Source of the DNA: an uncultured Clostridia bacterium
GTDB taxonomy: Bacteria; Bacillota; Clostridia; Oscillospirales; Ruminococcaceae
Assembly (NCBI GenBank): GCA_944382875.1
Contig: CALWNQ010000002.1
Location: 62,001 to 126,000, forward strand
DNA: 64,000 nt
Direction: 5' to 3'
Shown: one piece after another, positions 27,878 to 36,610 of the stretch
Position numbering within the stretch: position 1 is the first letter of the stretch
Layout: every line of letters starts with the position of its first letter
Translations under genes and position numbers: made by a program
Notes under the pieces: model-generated
What the model was told of the DNA's origin: nothing
The model's database searches: none
What the model saw: the letters and a program-made list of their open reading frames with translations, nothing else

Positions 27878-28957
27878 TCATCCTTTCCGTCCGGCAATCT
27901 GCCGCAGCGCTTTGGCAAAGAGGCGGTTTTCCTCTTCAGTCCGCACGGCGATCCGGTAATAAGTTTCATCTAGTGTGTGATAATTGGCGCAGGAACGAAT
28001 CAGGATCCGGTGTTTTACCATTTTTTCCGGAAGTGTAAGGTCGTTCCAGCGAAAAAAGAGATAATTTGCTTCGGAATCCAAAACATCTGCCCCGCATTCC
28101 CGCAGAACTCCCGCCAAAAAAGCACGGTTTCCACGAAGATAGTTCCGTGTCTGTTCGGCATAATCGGGAATCTGCAAAGCGGCAATGCCGGCAGCCTGTG
28201 CCGGAGTGGAAACACTCCAAGCCTGTCCGCTTGCAGCAATTTTTTGGGCATGTTCTGTCGAGCCGCAGAGCAGATAACCAAGCCGCAAACCCGCCATTGC
28301 ATATAGTTTGGTAAAGGCTTTCAATACAAACAGATTGTCAAATTCACAAAGCAGCGGAACAGCGGATTTCTCTGCTCCCCCATCCGCAAAGCAGAGAAAA
28401 CATTCGTCTAAAATCAGCAGGCAGTTATTTTTCTGACAAATTTCGGCCAGTTTCAGGATATAATTGCGCGAAACAGTAAGGCCAGTAGGATTATTGGGAT
28501 TGCAGAAAAAAACAACATCCGTTTCGGGAGTGATAGAGGTAAAGAATGTGTCGTCCGGTTGGAATTGGTTTTCTGCTGAAAACGGATGAAGCCGAACGTG
28601 CGCGCCGCTGTTTTTTAGCGCCAGTTCATACTCGGCAAAGGTGGGAGCCGGGACAAGTCCAATCTGCGGCTTATATGCCCAACAAAGCCGGTACAAAAGA
28701 TCGGCAGCGCCATTGCCGCAGACAATTTGTTCCGCGGGAATCCCTTCTTTTTGGGCAATTTCCGCACGAAGTGCGCGGCAGAGCGGATCGGGATAAGCTT
28801 CGCTTTCCGAGATCGCACGAACCGCAGCTTCTCGAACAGCAGCAGGCATTCCCAATGGGTTCAAGTTCGCCGAAAAATCGAGCAGCTTCTCCCCCGGCTG
28901 CAAGCCGCGGTCGGTGTAGATGTCGCCGCCGTGAATCAGAATCGGTTCAGAAGACAA
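27878..28957 (-). CDS. cobD: L-threonine-O-3-phosphate decarboxylase, aminotransferase fold
   Basis: 359 aa from the proposed TTG 28957. The class-I/II PLP fold shows HGGDIY and LLDFSANLNPLG at the N-terminus, FCNPNNPTG, and the Schiff-base Lys in LKAFTKLYAMAGLRLGY. It makes (R)-1-amino-2-propanol phosphate for the nucleotide loop. The longest frame starts at TTG 28987, but that adds a short Cys-rich extension lying inside cbiB and lacks a binding site; a GGGGGTG site precedes TTG 28957. A histidinol-phosphate aminotransferase is excluded mainly by context and the HGGD start. Confidence 0.92.
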   Translation of the reverse strand: MSSEPILIHGGDIYTDRGLQPGEKLLDFSANLNPLGMPAAVREAAVRAISESEAYPDPLCRALRAEIAQKEGIPAEQIVCGNGAADLLYRLCWAYKPQIGLVPAPTFAEYELALKNSGAHVRLHPFSAENQFQPDDTFFTSITPETDVVFFCNPNNPTGLTVSRNYILKLAEICQKNNCLLILDECFLCFADGGAEKSAVPLLCEFDNLFVLKAFTKLYAMAGLRLGYLLCGSTEHAQKIAASGQAWSVSTPAQAAGIAALQIPDYAEQTRNYLRGNRAFLAGVLRECGADVLDSEANYLFFRWNDLTLPEKMVKHRILIRSCANYHTLDETYYRIAVRTEEENRLFAKALRQIAGRKG

Positions 28958-29915
28958 GCAGCAGCACCCCCAAACGGATTGCTCCAAAGATCAGCAGCGC
29001 CAGAATCGCAGTGCCGTACATCAGCCGGTTGGCGCGGCGGACATCCGCCCGCTCGACTGGCCGGAGCGGATCACCAATGGTAGGCTTTTTAACAAGCTTG
29101 CCGAAATAATAAGCGTCTCCCGCAAGCTGTACCCGCAAAGCACCTGCACAAACCGACTCGGTCCGGGCACTGTTGGGGCTGGAATGATTCCGGTGATCCC
29201 GCCGGTAAATTTTTACTGCGTTTTTGACATCAAACCCAAGGAACGCACTTGCTGCAATCATCAGCCAGGCGGAAAGAATCGCCGGGATAAAGTTGAACAC
29301 GTCGTCCACTTTCGCCGAAACCCGGCCAAAATAAAGGTATTTCTCGTTTTTATATCCCACCATGGAATCCAGCGTGTTGACCCCTTTGTAAAGGAATCCG
29401 AGCGCCGGTCCGCCAATCATCATATAAAAGAGCGGTGCAATGACTCCATCCGAAGCGTTTTCCGCAACTGTTTCCACCGCAGCTTTAATCACTCCGGTTT
29501 CGTCCAGCCGCTCGGTATCTCTGCCCACAATCCAGGACAGGTATTTCCGCGCGCCGTTCAGATCATTTTTGTCCAGTTCCCGGCTCACTCGCATGCTTTC
29601 GTCCCGGAGCGATTTGGTTGCGAGAATCTGGTAGCAGAAAATGGAACCGATCGCAAGCCGCAGGTACGGATGCACGAGCCCTGCCAGAAACAGAATGCCA
29701 AACGGAACGGCAAAGCTGAGTACAGGAATGAAAATCGCCAGCACCGTGCCGCCGGCCAGTTCCCCGCCTTTTGTTTTGGGGAAGATGCGGCGCAGAAGCT
29801 TCTCTCCGCCTGAAATGCCGAGCCCAATCAGCCGGACCGGATGATACAGCCAATGCGGATCTCCGATCAGCAGATCCAAAACAAATCCGATAAAAACCAT
29901 GATGAGTATTTCCAT
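28947..29915 (-). CDS. cbiB: Adenosylcobinamide-phosphate synthase
   Basis: 322 aa integral membrane protein. It begins with the typical LDLLIGDPHWLYHPVRLIG motif and contains ETVAENASDGVIAPLFY. It joins aminopropanol (phosphate) to adenosylcobyric acid. It starts 3 nt beyond the cobC stop and runs into cobD, with which it overlaps by about 11 nt. Confidence 0.95.
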   Translation of the reverse strand: MEILIMVFIGFVLDLLIGDPHWLYHPVRLIGLGISGGEKLLRRIFPKTKGGELAGGTVLAIFIPVLSFAVPFGILFLAGLVHPYLRLAIGSIFCYQILATKSLRDESMRVSRELDKNDLNGARKYLSWIVGRDTERLDETGVIKAAVETVAENASDGVIAPLFYMMIGGPALGFLYKGVNTLDSMVGYKNEKYLYFGRVSAKVDDVFNFIPAILSAWLMIAASAFLGFDVKNAVKIYRRDHRNHSSPNSARTESVCAGALRVQLAGDAYYFGKLVKKPTIGDPLRPVERADVRRANRLMYGTAILALLIFGAIRLGVLLLVF

Positions 29916-29918
29916 GTG

Positions 29919-30527
29919 TCAGTGTTCCTCCTGCTCCCGAATGGGAGTGATATCCCGGATCAATCCGGATTCCGGATCATAACATCCGGTGTAGCCACAG
30001 CCATTTTTTACCTGCCAGTTGTAAAAATCCCGGTGCGGATCGGAAAAAGCATCCAGTATTGCCATGATGGTTCCGCCGTGGCAAACGATCACAACATGAC
30101 TGTTGTCCGGCAGCGATTTTATTTGTTCCGAAAAAGCGCGCACGCAGCGCTGCTGGAACTGCTGCGGTGTTTCGCCGCCCGGAAAGCCGTCCTTTCCGCC
30201 GCTGTCAATCCATTTCTGATACACTTCGTTCCCATTCAAATCCTGATAAGATTTTCCTTCAAAATCCCCAAAATCCGTTTCCCGAAAGTCGGGGACAACT
30301 TGTACAGAAACACCCGGAAAAAGGAGCTCTGCTGTTTCCAGACACCGGCGCAGCGGGCTGGAAAGCAGGATCATCCCTTCCGAAGTCGGATACAGTTTCT
30401 GCTGCAGCAAAGCAACCAGCGCTTCTTTCCCTTCCGGACAGAGCGGCTCATCAGTTTTTCCGATATAGGCGCCGCGCAGATTTCCGGCCGTTTTGCCGTG
30501 GCGAATGAGCGTAATATTAACCGACAT
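29919..30527 (-). CDS. cobC: Alpha-ribazole phosphatase, histidine phosphatase family
   Basis: 202 aa. The phosphoglycerate-mutase-like motif LIRHGKTAGN with the phospho-accepting His is at the N-terminus. SSPLRRCLETAE and a second catalytic His in VCHGGTI follow. In a cobalamin operon this is the phosphatase that removes the 5'-phosphate of alpha-ribazole or of adenosylcobalamin-5'-phosphate. The ATG at 30527 lies 6 nt after GGGGGAG and overlaps the end of the cobU-like gene by 11 nt. Confidence 0.88.
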   Translation of the reverse strand: MSVNITLIRHGKTAGNLRGAYIGKTDEPLCPEGKEALVALLQQKLYPTSEGMILLSSPLRRCLETAELLFPGVSVQVVPDFRETDFGDFEGKSYQDLNGNEVYQKWIDSGGKDGFPGGETPQQFQQRCVRAFSEQIKSLPDNSHVVIVCHGGTIMAILDAFSDPHRDFYNWQVKNGCGYTGCYDPESGLIRDITPIREQEEH

Positions 30528-30915
30528 GCTTCTCCCCCGCTTTCAGTTCTGTGACAAGCCCGCAGTAGATCCGTTCCACCGACTCCGCCTGTTTGGCGAT
30601 TTCGCAGCAGATCCGCCCCACCGCTTCCCGGTATTCCCGGTCCAACTTGTCGATGGGCACCACGCCGCCGCCTACTTCATCGCAGACGATTGTTATTTCC
30701 GGATGAGCTTTTACCTGTTCCAGAATCCAGGGCTGCGGATCTTTTCCATCTTCCAACATTCGTCGGATCAATCCGTTCAGTTTGTACAGCGCGGGTTTTG
30801 CAAAAGCTTCTTCATACGGGACAGAAGCGCCGTCCGCAATCTTGTTTTCACCAAACCCAAGCGACAGCAGCCGCTCGTATTTCCCGGAAAATATTCCGCC
30901 GATAATCAGTTTCAT
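30517..30915 (-). CDS. CobU-like protein with degenerate P-loop
   Basis: 132 aa from ATG 30915, which overlaps the cobS stop in an ATGA. Longer starts lie inside cobS. The N-terminus MKLIIGGIFSGKYERL corresponds to the CobU P-loop GGARSGKS, but the Ser/Thr after the Lys is Tyr. The middle part, including the His that becomes guanylylated in CobU, is missing or shortened. The C-terminal CobU signature is well preserved: CDEVGGGVVPIDKLDREYRE and GRICCEIAKQAESVERIYCG. A full-length CobU is encoded two genes upstream. It may be a regulatory or accessory paralogue, or a second CobU half. Confidence 0.75.
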   Translation of the reverse strand: MKLIIGGIFSGKYERLLSLGFGENKIADGASVPYEEAFAKPALYKLNGLIRRMLEDGKDPQPWILEQVKAHPEITIVCDEVGGGVVPIDKLDREYREAVGRICCEIAKQAESVERIYCGLVTELKAGEKHVG

Positions 30916-31682
30916 CCGATGATTCCTCCGATCACAGCCGTCGCCAGAAATCCAAGTTCCAGCAGACAAGCAAGATATCCGGCCAGGTCGCCGGTGATGC
31001 CGCCGAATTCACGGCGCGACATCCGGTAAAACCAGAGGTGGAACAGCAGTGCAAAGACAACCGCACCGATTCCAGCCCACAGATGTACCAGACACATTGC
31101 TGCAAAACCGAGCAATGCAAAGAATACAGCAACAATACGCACCGTTTTTTTAGATGCGGCATCCGCAAACAGACGGGCAAGGCCGGTGTTCTTTGCTGCC
31201 GGGAATGTGACGATGGTAAAAGCGGAAAATGCACGAGAAACCATAAAGCCTGCTGCATACAGCGGCAGAGCAGCCGGTTTTTCGCCAAGCGCACAGCTCA
31301 GCGCAAACAAGGCAAGCAGATACATCCCGCTGCGGATGACACCGAACGCGCCGATGTGGGGATCTTTCATGATCTCCAGCTTGCGTGCCGGTTCCAGGTG
31401 AGAATGCAGCCCGTCCGAAGTATCCACAAAGCCATCCAGATGGATGCCGCCGGTAATCAGGAGCGGAATTAGTGCAATTCCTCCTGCAAAAAGGTAGACC
31501 GAAAGCCCCCAGATTCCGCAGAACCAGCCCCAAAGCCAGCAAATCGCACCGATTACGGCGCCTACCACCGGGAAAAAGCAGAGCGCATATTTCATACTGT
31601 CAGATGTCCATTCTACCTGCGGCATCGGAAGCGCCGAATACATGGAAAACGCGGTGATAAAGCCGCACCAGAGTTTTTTCAT
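30912..31682 (-). CDS. cobS: Adenosylcobinamide-GDP ribazoletransferase
   Basis: 256 aa polytopic membrane protein. It has the family start FITAFSMYSALPMP and the GGIHLDGFVDTSDGLHSH motif with the conserved acidic residues, plus several Leu/Ala/Val-rich helices. It couples adenosylcobinamide-GDP with alpha-ribazole, the last assembly step. It overlaps cobU and the cobU-like gene by 4 nt each. Confidence 0.95.
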   Translation of the reverse strand: MKKLWCGFITAFSMYSALPMPQVEWTSDSMKYALCFFPVVGAVIGAICWLWGWFCGIWGLSVYLFAGGIALIPLLITGGIHLDGFVDTSDGLHSHLEPARKLEIMKDPHIGAFGVIRSGMYLLALFALSCALGEKPAALPLYAAGFMVSRAFSAFTIVTFPAAKNTGLARLFADAASKKTVRIVAVFFALLGFAAMCLVHLWAGIGAVVFALLFHLWFYRMSRREFGGITGDLAGYLACLLELGFLATAVIGGIIG

Positions 31683-32209
31683 TTTTCTATTTCTCCTTTA
31701 TGAAAAATCGGGATGCTACTTACTACTTCCACAACCACATCCGCTTTTTCTGCGATCCGCCGGTTAATCAGCCCCAGGAACTCCATATACTGCATCGTCT
31801 CGGGGTGATACCGGTCGCCATCCTGGAAAATTTCGTTGGAAACGATAACCAGATTTTCGGCAGAAGCCGCAAGCTTATCGATTCCTTTCAGAATTCGCTG
31901 CGGCAGGTCACCGTTTTCCCAGCCTTTCGGTCCGTACATTTCGTTGGCAAGCAGATTGGAAAGACATTCGAGCAAAATGGTATGGTAACCAACCGGAATC
32001 TCCGCATCGATGAGTCCGCGGTAGATTTCCCAGGTGTCAAATTGTTTGGCTTTGCGCATTTCGCGGTGGCGAGCAATCCGCTTTTCACATTCGGCATCAA
32101 ACGGCTGCATGGTAGCCGCATAAAGCCGGTTGCCGCCCAATTTTTGTACCACCGCTTCGGCAAATTCGGATTTGCCGCTGGCGCTGCCGCCTATAATCAA
32201 TATCAGCAT
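31679..32209 (-). CDS. cobU: Adenosylcobinamide kinase/guanylyltransferase
   Basis: 176 aa. P-loop LIIGGSASGKSEFAE and RIARHREMRK, the histidine segment that is guanylylated, are present, and LLECLSNLLANEM matches the CobU core. The usual C-terminal motif NEVGxGIVP is replaced by SNEIFQDGDRYHPET. That motif is kept instead by the small paralogue in the same operon. The enzyme phosphorylates and then GMP-activates adenosylcobinamide. Confidence 0.9.
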   Translation of the reverse strand: MLILIIGGSASGKSEFAEAVVQKLGGNRLYAATMQPFDAECEKRIARHREMRKAKQFDTWEIYRGLIDAEIPVGYHTILLECLSNLLANEMYGPKGWENGDLPQRILKGIDKLAASAENLVIVSNEIFQDGDRYHPETMQYMEFLGLINRRIAEKADVVVEVVSSIPIFHKGEIEK

Positions 32210-32212
32210 TTG

Positions 32213-33274
32213 TCAATCCTCAAAATGGGTGTAAGTTTCGATCCGGGCTTCCTCAAAATTACTCATTTCATGATACACAGCAAGTCCCATATCCAAAAGT
32301 GGAAACAGGGAAACCGCACCGGTTCCCTCTCCGAGGCACATGCCGGCATGGATGATGGGCGAAAATCCCAGTTCTTCCATCATCATTTGCCCGGCCGGTT
32401 CGGCCGAAATATGAGAAGAAAACATCGCACATCTTGCTTCCGGACAAAGGCGCAATGCAATCAGCGCAGCTGCTCCGGAAATGAACCCGTCAATTACAAC
32501 CGGCACCCGATAAATCGCGCCGCCGAGAAACGCTCCGACAATTCCGGCGATGTCAAGTCCGCCTACTTTACAGAGTACATCCAGCGGATCTTCCGGGTTT
32601 GGACGATTGATTTCGATTGCGCGTTTGATTGCGGCAATCTTCCGGCGGAACCCGGCAGAATCAAGGCCAGCACCTCTTCCGGTCACCTCTTCCACCGGCT
32701 TATTCATGAGAACCGAAACAACAGCCGAACTGGTTGTTGTATTGCCGATTCCCATTTCTCCTGTGGCAATGATCCGTATCCCTTTCTGGGCAAGTTCTTT
32801 TACCATGTCAATTCCAATCTGAATCGCACGGATGGCTTCCTCCCGTGTCATGGCAGGTTCCTTGGTCATATCGGCAGTTCCGAACCGGATTTTCCGATCA
32901 ATTAAGCCGGGAACATGCATCTCCCGTTCAATTCCAATGTCAACGGGAACAATTTCGGTCCTGGTTGCCCGCGCCATTGCACAGACACTGGTTTTGCCGG
33001 TTGTAAAATTTTCGGATACCGTTGCGGTAACTTCACTGCCACTCTGGGTGACACCCTGCGCAACTACACCATTATCGGCGCAGAAAATCAGCACAGCGCG
33101 CCGGGAAAGATTGACATTTTCATTCCCGATCAACGCGGCGATGCGAATGATTTCGGACTCCAGCTTTCCAAGGCTTCCAAGTGGTTTCGCAATAGAATCC
33201 CAGTGCTTCTGTGCCGCTTCTGCTGCAGCCTGATCGGGCGGTTCTATTTTTGCGATTTGTTCTTCCAGTGTCAT
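32213..33274 (-). CDS. cobT: Nicotinate-nucleotide:dimethylbenzimidazole phosphoribosyltransferase
   Basis: 353 aa from ATG 33274, which overlaps the cbiA stop as ATGA and has AAGGAG upstream; the longer frame lies in cbiA. Motifs include PLGSLGKLE at the N-terminus, TGEMGIGNTTTSSAV and the C-terminal LGEGTGAVSLFPLLDMGL. It activates the lower-ligand base as alpha-ribazole phosphate. Which base is used cannot be told from the sequence. Confidence 0.95.
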   Translation of the reverse strand: MTLEEQIAKIEPPDQAAAEAAQKHWDSIAKPLGSLGKLESEIIRIAALIGNENVNLSRRAVLIFCADNGVVAQGVTQSGSEVTATVSENFTTGKTSVCAMARATRTEIVPVDIGIEREMHVPGLIDRKIRFGTADMTKEPAMTREEAIRAIQIGIDMVKELAQKGIRIIATGEMGIGNTTTSSAVVSVLMNKPVEEVTGRGAGLDSAGFRRKIAAIKRAIEINRPNPEDPLDVLCKVGGLDIAGIVGAFLGGAIYRVPVVIDGFISGAAALIALRLCPEARCAMFSSHISAEPAGQMMMEELGFSPIIHAGMCLGEGTGAVSLFPLLDMGLAVYHEMSNFEEARIETYTHFED

Positions 33275-34635
33275 TGTCTTTTCTCCTTCCATTCCCTGCA
33301 ATGTTGTATGAAACTGCTGGCAAAATCCGGATTGCCGTACAAATGCAGGTGTGGGTATCCGGCATACAGGCTTTTTGTTGCATGTCCGGTTAGACGCTGC
33401 CTGCTGCCTTTAACAGAAATAAAATCGTTGCCATCATCCGTTGAAGCGGAGTAGTGAAATTCGTGAATTGGAATCTCTCCGCCTTTTTTACAGAAAAGGT
33501 TGTCTTTTTGTGCGGTCAGAACGGCATATCCAAAGTGCTGCAGTTTTTTTGTCATCTGCGCTTCCGTCTCAAAAACACCAGCCATTGGGAAAAACTGTCC
33601 GTCTCTCCCGGCAATCTGTTTGAGTAAATACAGGAAACCGCCGCATTCTGCTATTGTTGGAAGGCCGGACAAAACAGCAGACCGTACCGACGTGAGCATT
33701 TCTTTATTTTCGGACAAAACCTTTGCATACTCTTCCGGATAACCACCGCCAAGCCATAGCCCGTCTATGTTCTCGGGTAGTTTTCGATCATTTAAAGGAG
33801 AAAACTCAATCAGTTTTGCGCCGAATTTTTCCAAAAGCCTTAGATTTTCTTCATAATAAAAACAAAACGCTTTATCGCGGGCAATTGCAATAATCGGTCC
33901 GTTTGGATCTGACACAGCCGGAAACGGTTCTGGCCAATCCTTTTCCGGAGCTTCTTTTGCAAGTCTATCAATAGCTTCTAAATCGAGTGTCCCTGCTGCT
34001 GTTTTAGAAAGAAGATCAAGTTTTTCACGAAGTCCATTCACTTCATCTGCTGTAATCAGCCCTAAATGCCGGCTTTCCAGCGAAGCATCCGGCAATACCG
34101 GTAAATAGCCGCAGGGGATAAGTCCTTCTTTTTCCGCCATTTGGCAGTAATAAGGATACATTCTTTCGGAACAGCGATTAAAAATCACACCGCGAATCCG
34201 ATTTTTCCGAAAATGAACGAAGCCATGCAGGATTGCCTCCGCTGACAAGCTCATACCCTTTACATCTAAAATTAAGATAACAGGCGCATCCAAAACAAGC
34301 GAAAGATGGTTGGCGGAGCAGCTGTCGTCGGTAAAAGAACGTCCATCATAAAGACCCATCACGCCTTCAATCACAGAAATTCCGTTTTCCCGGCTGTTTT
34401 CCGCAAAAAGTCGGCGAACGTTTTCTTCCGAACATAAAAAGAGGTCTAAGTTACAGGAAGGCAGTCCCAATGCCTTTCGATGAAACATCGGGTCGATATA
34501 ATCCGGTCCGGTTTTAAATGCCGCTGGATTTTTCCCATTGTCCCGCAGTACTGAAAGCAATGCGCAGGAAACGGTTGTTTTTCCGCTGCCGCTTCCTGTT
34601 GCTGCCAATAGGATACGTGGGATTCTTTTTTTCAT
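33271..34635 (-). CDS. cbiA: Cobyrinic acid a,c-diamide synthase
   Basis: 454 aa. The N-terminal ATPase half has ATGSGSGKTTVSCALL and GPDYIDPMFHRKAL. The C-terminal class-I amidotransferase half has IAECGGFLYL with the Cys and a late EFHYS His. It amidates the a and c side chains using glutamine and ATP. It overlaps cbiJ and cobT by 4 nt each. Confidence 0.95.
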   Translation of the reverse strand: MKKRIPRILLAATGSGSGKTTVSCALLSVLRDNGKNPAAFKTGPDYIDPMFHRKALGLPSCNLDLFLCSEENVRRLFAENSRENGISVIEGVMGLYDGRSFTDDSCSANHLSLVLDAPVILILDVKGMSLSAEAILHGFVHFRKNRIRGVIFNRCSERMYPYYCQMAEKEGLIPCGYLPVLPDASLESRHLGLITADEVNGLREKLDLLSKTAAGTLDLEAIDRLAKEAPEKDWPEPFPAVSDPNGPIIAIARDKAFCFYYEENLRLLEKFGAKLIEFSPLNDRKLPENIDGLWLGGGYPEEYAKVLSENKEMLTSVRSAVLSGLPTIAECGGFLYLLKQIAGRDGQFFPMAGVFETEAQMTKKLQHFGYAVLTAQKDNLFCKKGGEIPIHEFHYSASTDDGNDFISVKGSRQRLTGHATKSLYAGYPHLHLYGNPDFASSFIQHCREWKEKRQ

Positions 34636-35387
34636 ACGGTTTCTTCCTCCAACATTTTTAGAATCTGTTCGAAAGATAACCCCTCTTCTTCCGGACGTAC
34701 AATTACCAGTACACGGATTCCTTCTTTTTGGGCTGCACTGATTTTTTCCTCAAAGCCACCTCGCGTTCCCGACGCCTTGGTGACAAGCAAATCGATTTTC
34801 CATTCCCGGATGAGCAGGCGATTCCACTTTTCCGAAAAGGGTCCCTGCATCGCTTGAATATGCGAACCGGGCAATCCTGCCTCATGGCATAAATGCAATG
34901 ACTCTTCCGACGGCAGTACACGAACATAAAAGCGCTCCGTAAAACCGGGTACACCAGTAAAAGCCGATAATTCCTTGCTGCCAGTTGTCAACAGAATCCG
35001 TCCGGGTTCCTTTTTGAGAAGCTCCGCTGCTTCCACTGTGCTGTGGCAAAGGAGCGCTCCTGGATATTCCACATTTTTCCGAAGCAGCCGGATGTATGAA
35101 ATATTGCACTGCTTACATGCTTCCCGGATATTCGCGCTCACTTCAACAGCAAATGGATGAGTTGCATCAATAACCCGATGTATCCCCTGCACAGAAAATA
35201 ATTGCCCCATTTCTTCGGCATTCAGTCTTCCCGAAAGGACAGCGGGATCATTTTCAAAATCTGTGCAGATCTCTTTTCCATAATCGGTTGCCACCGACAA
35301 AAGCACCGGCATTTTTCGCTCTTTCATCCAAGAAAAGAGTTCCCTTCCTTCGGAAGTACCGCCAAATATCAAATTCACCTGCTCCAT
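34632..35387 (-). CDS. cbiJ: Precorrin-6A (cobalt-precorrin-6A) reductase
   Basis: 251 aa. It begins NLIFGGTSEGRELFSWM, the Rossmann start of the CbiJ/CobK family, and includes RVIDATHPFAVEVS, RILLTTGSKEL and LLVTKASGTRGGFEEKI. It reduces the macrocycle at C18-C19 with NAD(P)H. It is the first gene of the operon. Only a weak GAGAAGGG site lies directly before the ATG. Confidence 0.93.
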   Translation of the reverse strand: MEQVNLIFGGTSEGRELFSWMKERKMPVLLSVATDYGKEICTDFENDPAVLSGRLNAEEMGQLFSVQGIHRVIDATHPFAVEVSANIREACKQCNISYIRLLRKNVEYPGALLCHSTVEAAELLKKEPGRILLTTGSKELSAFTGVPGFTERFYVRVLPSEESLHLCHEAGLPGSHIQAMQGPFSEKWNRLLIREWKIDLLVTKASGTRGGFEEKISAAQKEGIRVLVIVRPEEEGLSFEQILKMLEEETV

Positions 35388-35413
35388 CCCTTCTCTATCT
35401 GAATTACTTTACC

Positions 35414-35442
35414 AGTATACTCGCAAATTCGAATTTTGGCAA
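35414..35442 (-). promoter_or_regulatory. Promoter of the cobalamin operon
   Basis: On the minus strand TTGCCA (35437-35442) and TATACT (35414-35419) are separated by 17 bp. The leader to cbiJ is only about 20-25 nt, so no cobalamin riboswitch can fit between promoter and gene. Confidence 0.75.
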
Positions 35443-35505
35443 GGTTTCTCCCGTAACCTCGAAAAATATTGAAAAGAGTGAAAAAAATAATTTGGCAAAA
35501 TAAAA

Positions 35506-35528
35506 TCCCGGATACAGCTGATCCGGGA
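35506..35528 (-). terminator. Intrinsic terminator of cysK
   Basis: TCCCGGAT (35506-35513) and ATCCGGGA (35521-35528) form an 8-bp stem, followed on the minus strand by TTTTATTTTG, just after the cysK stop. Confidence 0.78.
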
Positions 35529-35535
35529 AAATAAA

Positions 35536-36465
35536 TTATTCATCAAACAATGGCGTGCTGAAATAGCGTTCAGCAGTATCTGGAAGAATGGTAACCACAG
35601 TTTTTCCCGGGCCTAATTTTAGGGCAAGACGGCGGGCAGCAGCGACATTGGTGCCGCTGGAAATACCGCACATCAATCCCTCCAAGCGTGCAAGATCGCG
35701 CGCAGTGGAAATCGCCTCTTCATCCGAAATAATGCAAATTTCCTGATAAATCTGCTGGTTTAAGTTATCGGGAATCAAACCATCCCCTATTCCCATCTGC
35801 AAGTGCGTCCCAATATTACCGCCAGCCAAAATCGCCGCATTTTCCGGTTCAACCGCCCAAATTTCAATTTGAGGATTCTGTGCTTTCAGCACTTCTCCAA
35901 TACCGGTTATAGTTCCGCCGGTACCAACACCGGAGCAGAATCCGTCAATCGGGCAAGCTGCCTGCTCCAGAATTTCCAAGGCAGTGTGAAAACGGTGTAC
36001 ATCCGGATTCGCCGGATTGGAAAACTGTTCCGGCACATAAACGTTCGGGTTCTCTGCTGCCATCCGTTCCGCAGTCCTGCGGCATTCGGCAATGCAGTCC
36101 CCAATGTTTCCATCGTCATGGATCAGTACAACCTCAGCCCCATAATGGCGGACAAGTTTGCGCCGTTCTTCGCTGACCGAATCCGGCATGATAATAATGG
36201 TGCGATAACCGCGCACTGCCCCAATCAGGGCCAATCCAATCCCTTGATTACCGCTTGTCGGCTCGACGATGATTGTGTCCGGGTGAATTAGCCCCTTTTT
36301 TTCAGCCGCATCAATCATATTGAATGCGGTTCTCGTTTTAATAGAGCCACCCACATTTAATCCCTCATATTTGACCAGGATCCGTGCAGAGCCCTTGTCA
36401 CACAGCCGGTTCAGCTGAATCAACGGCGTGTTTCCCATTGCATCAAGTACATTCTGATAAACCAT
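35536..36465 (-). CDS. Cysteine synthase-like PLP enzyme (variant motifs)
   Basis: 309 aa, fold type II. Near the N-terminus MGNTPLIQLN is typical of CysK. The PLP lysine lies in VGGSIKTRTA, where CysK usually has PGGSVKDR. The substrate loop reads TSGNQG rather than TSGNTG, and the phosphate loop is GTGGTITG. Both changed motifs touch the substrate, so the donor may not be O-acetylserine. An Lrp/AsnC regulator gene lies just upstream on the same strand. A cysteine synthase is the safest call; a related beta-substitution enzyme is possible. Confidence 0.78.
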   Translation of the reverse strand: MVYQNVLDAMGNTPLIQLNRLCDKGSARILVKYEGLNVGGSIKTRTAFNMIDAAEKKGLIHPDTIIVEPTSGNQGIGLALIGAVRGYRTIIIMPDSVSEERRKLVRHYGAEVVLIHDDGNIGDCIAECRRTAERMAAENPNVYVPEQFSNPANPDVHRFHTALEILEQAACPIDGFCSGVGTGGTITGIGEVLKAQNPQIEIWAVEPENAAILAGGNIGTHLQMGIGDGLIPDNLNQQIYQEICIISDEEAISTARDLARLEGLMCGISSGTNVAAARRLALKLGPGKTVVTILPDTAERYFSTPLFDE

Positions 36466-36537
36466 GCTCTGTTGCCTCTTTCTTTTTGCTTTATACTATT
36501 CTGTCCATGGTAAAAAAATTCCAAAATTTAAAGAAAG

Positions 36538-36609
36538 ACCGAAATCTTTTGTTAACCGCCGGCACATGCTGCAAATGCGGTTTACAGGCAGATTTCGGTT
36601 TCTTGTCAA
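36538..36609 (-). promoter_or_regulatory. Nested inverted repeats and possible promoter between lrp and cysK-like gene
   Basis: ACCGAAATC (36538-36546) pairs with GATTTCGGT (36591-36599), enclosing a second pair AACCGC/GCGGTT (36554-36559, 36577-36582). On the minus strand the outer arm is followed by CTTTCTTT, so it may end the lrp transcript. The same segment contains TTGACA (36604-36609) and a weak TGTAAA (36581-36586) at 17 bp, a possible cysK promoter. Confidence 0.5.
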
Positions 36610-36610
36610 A

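Noticed and set aside
31700..32905. A 401-codon open frame on the + strand opposite cobU and cobT.
   Set aside because: It lies wholly antisense to two clear cobalamin genes, has no binding site and no family resemblance; it is an effect of their codon use.
35388..35535. Possible cobalamin riboswitch before cbiJ.
   Set aside because: The gap holds only a promoter with a leader of about 20-25 nt and the cysK terminator, and no B12-box sequence.
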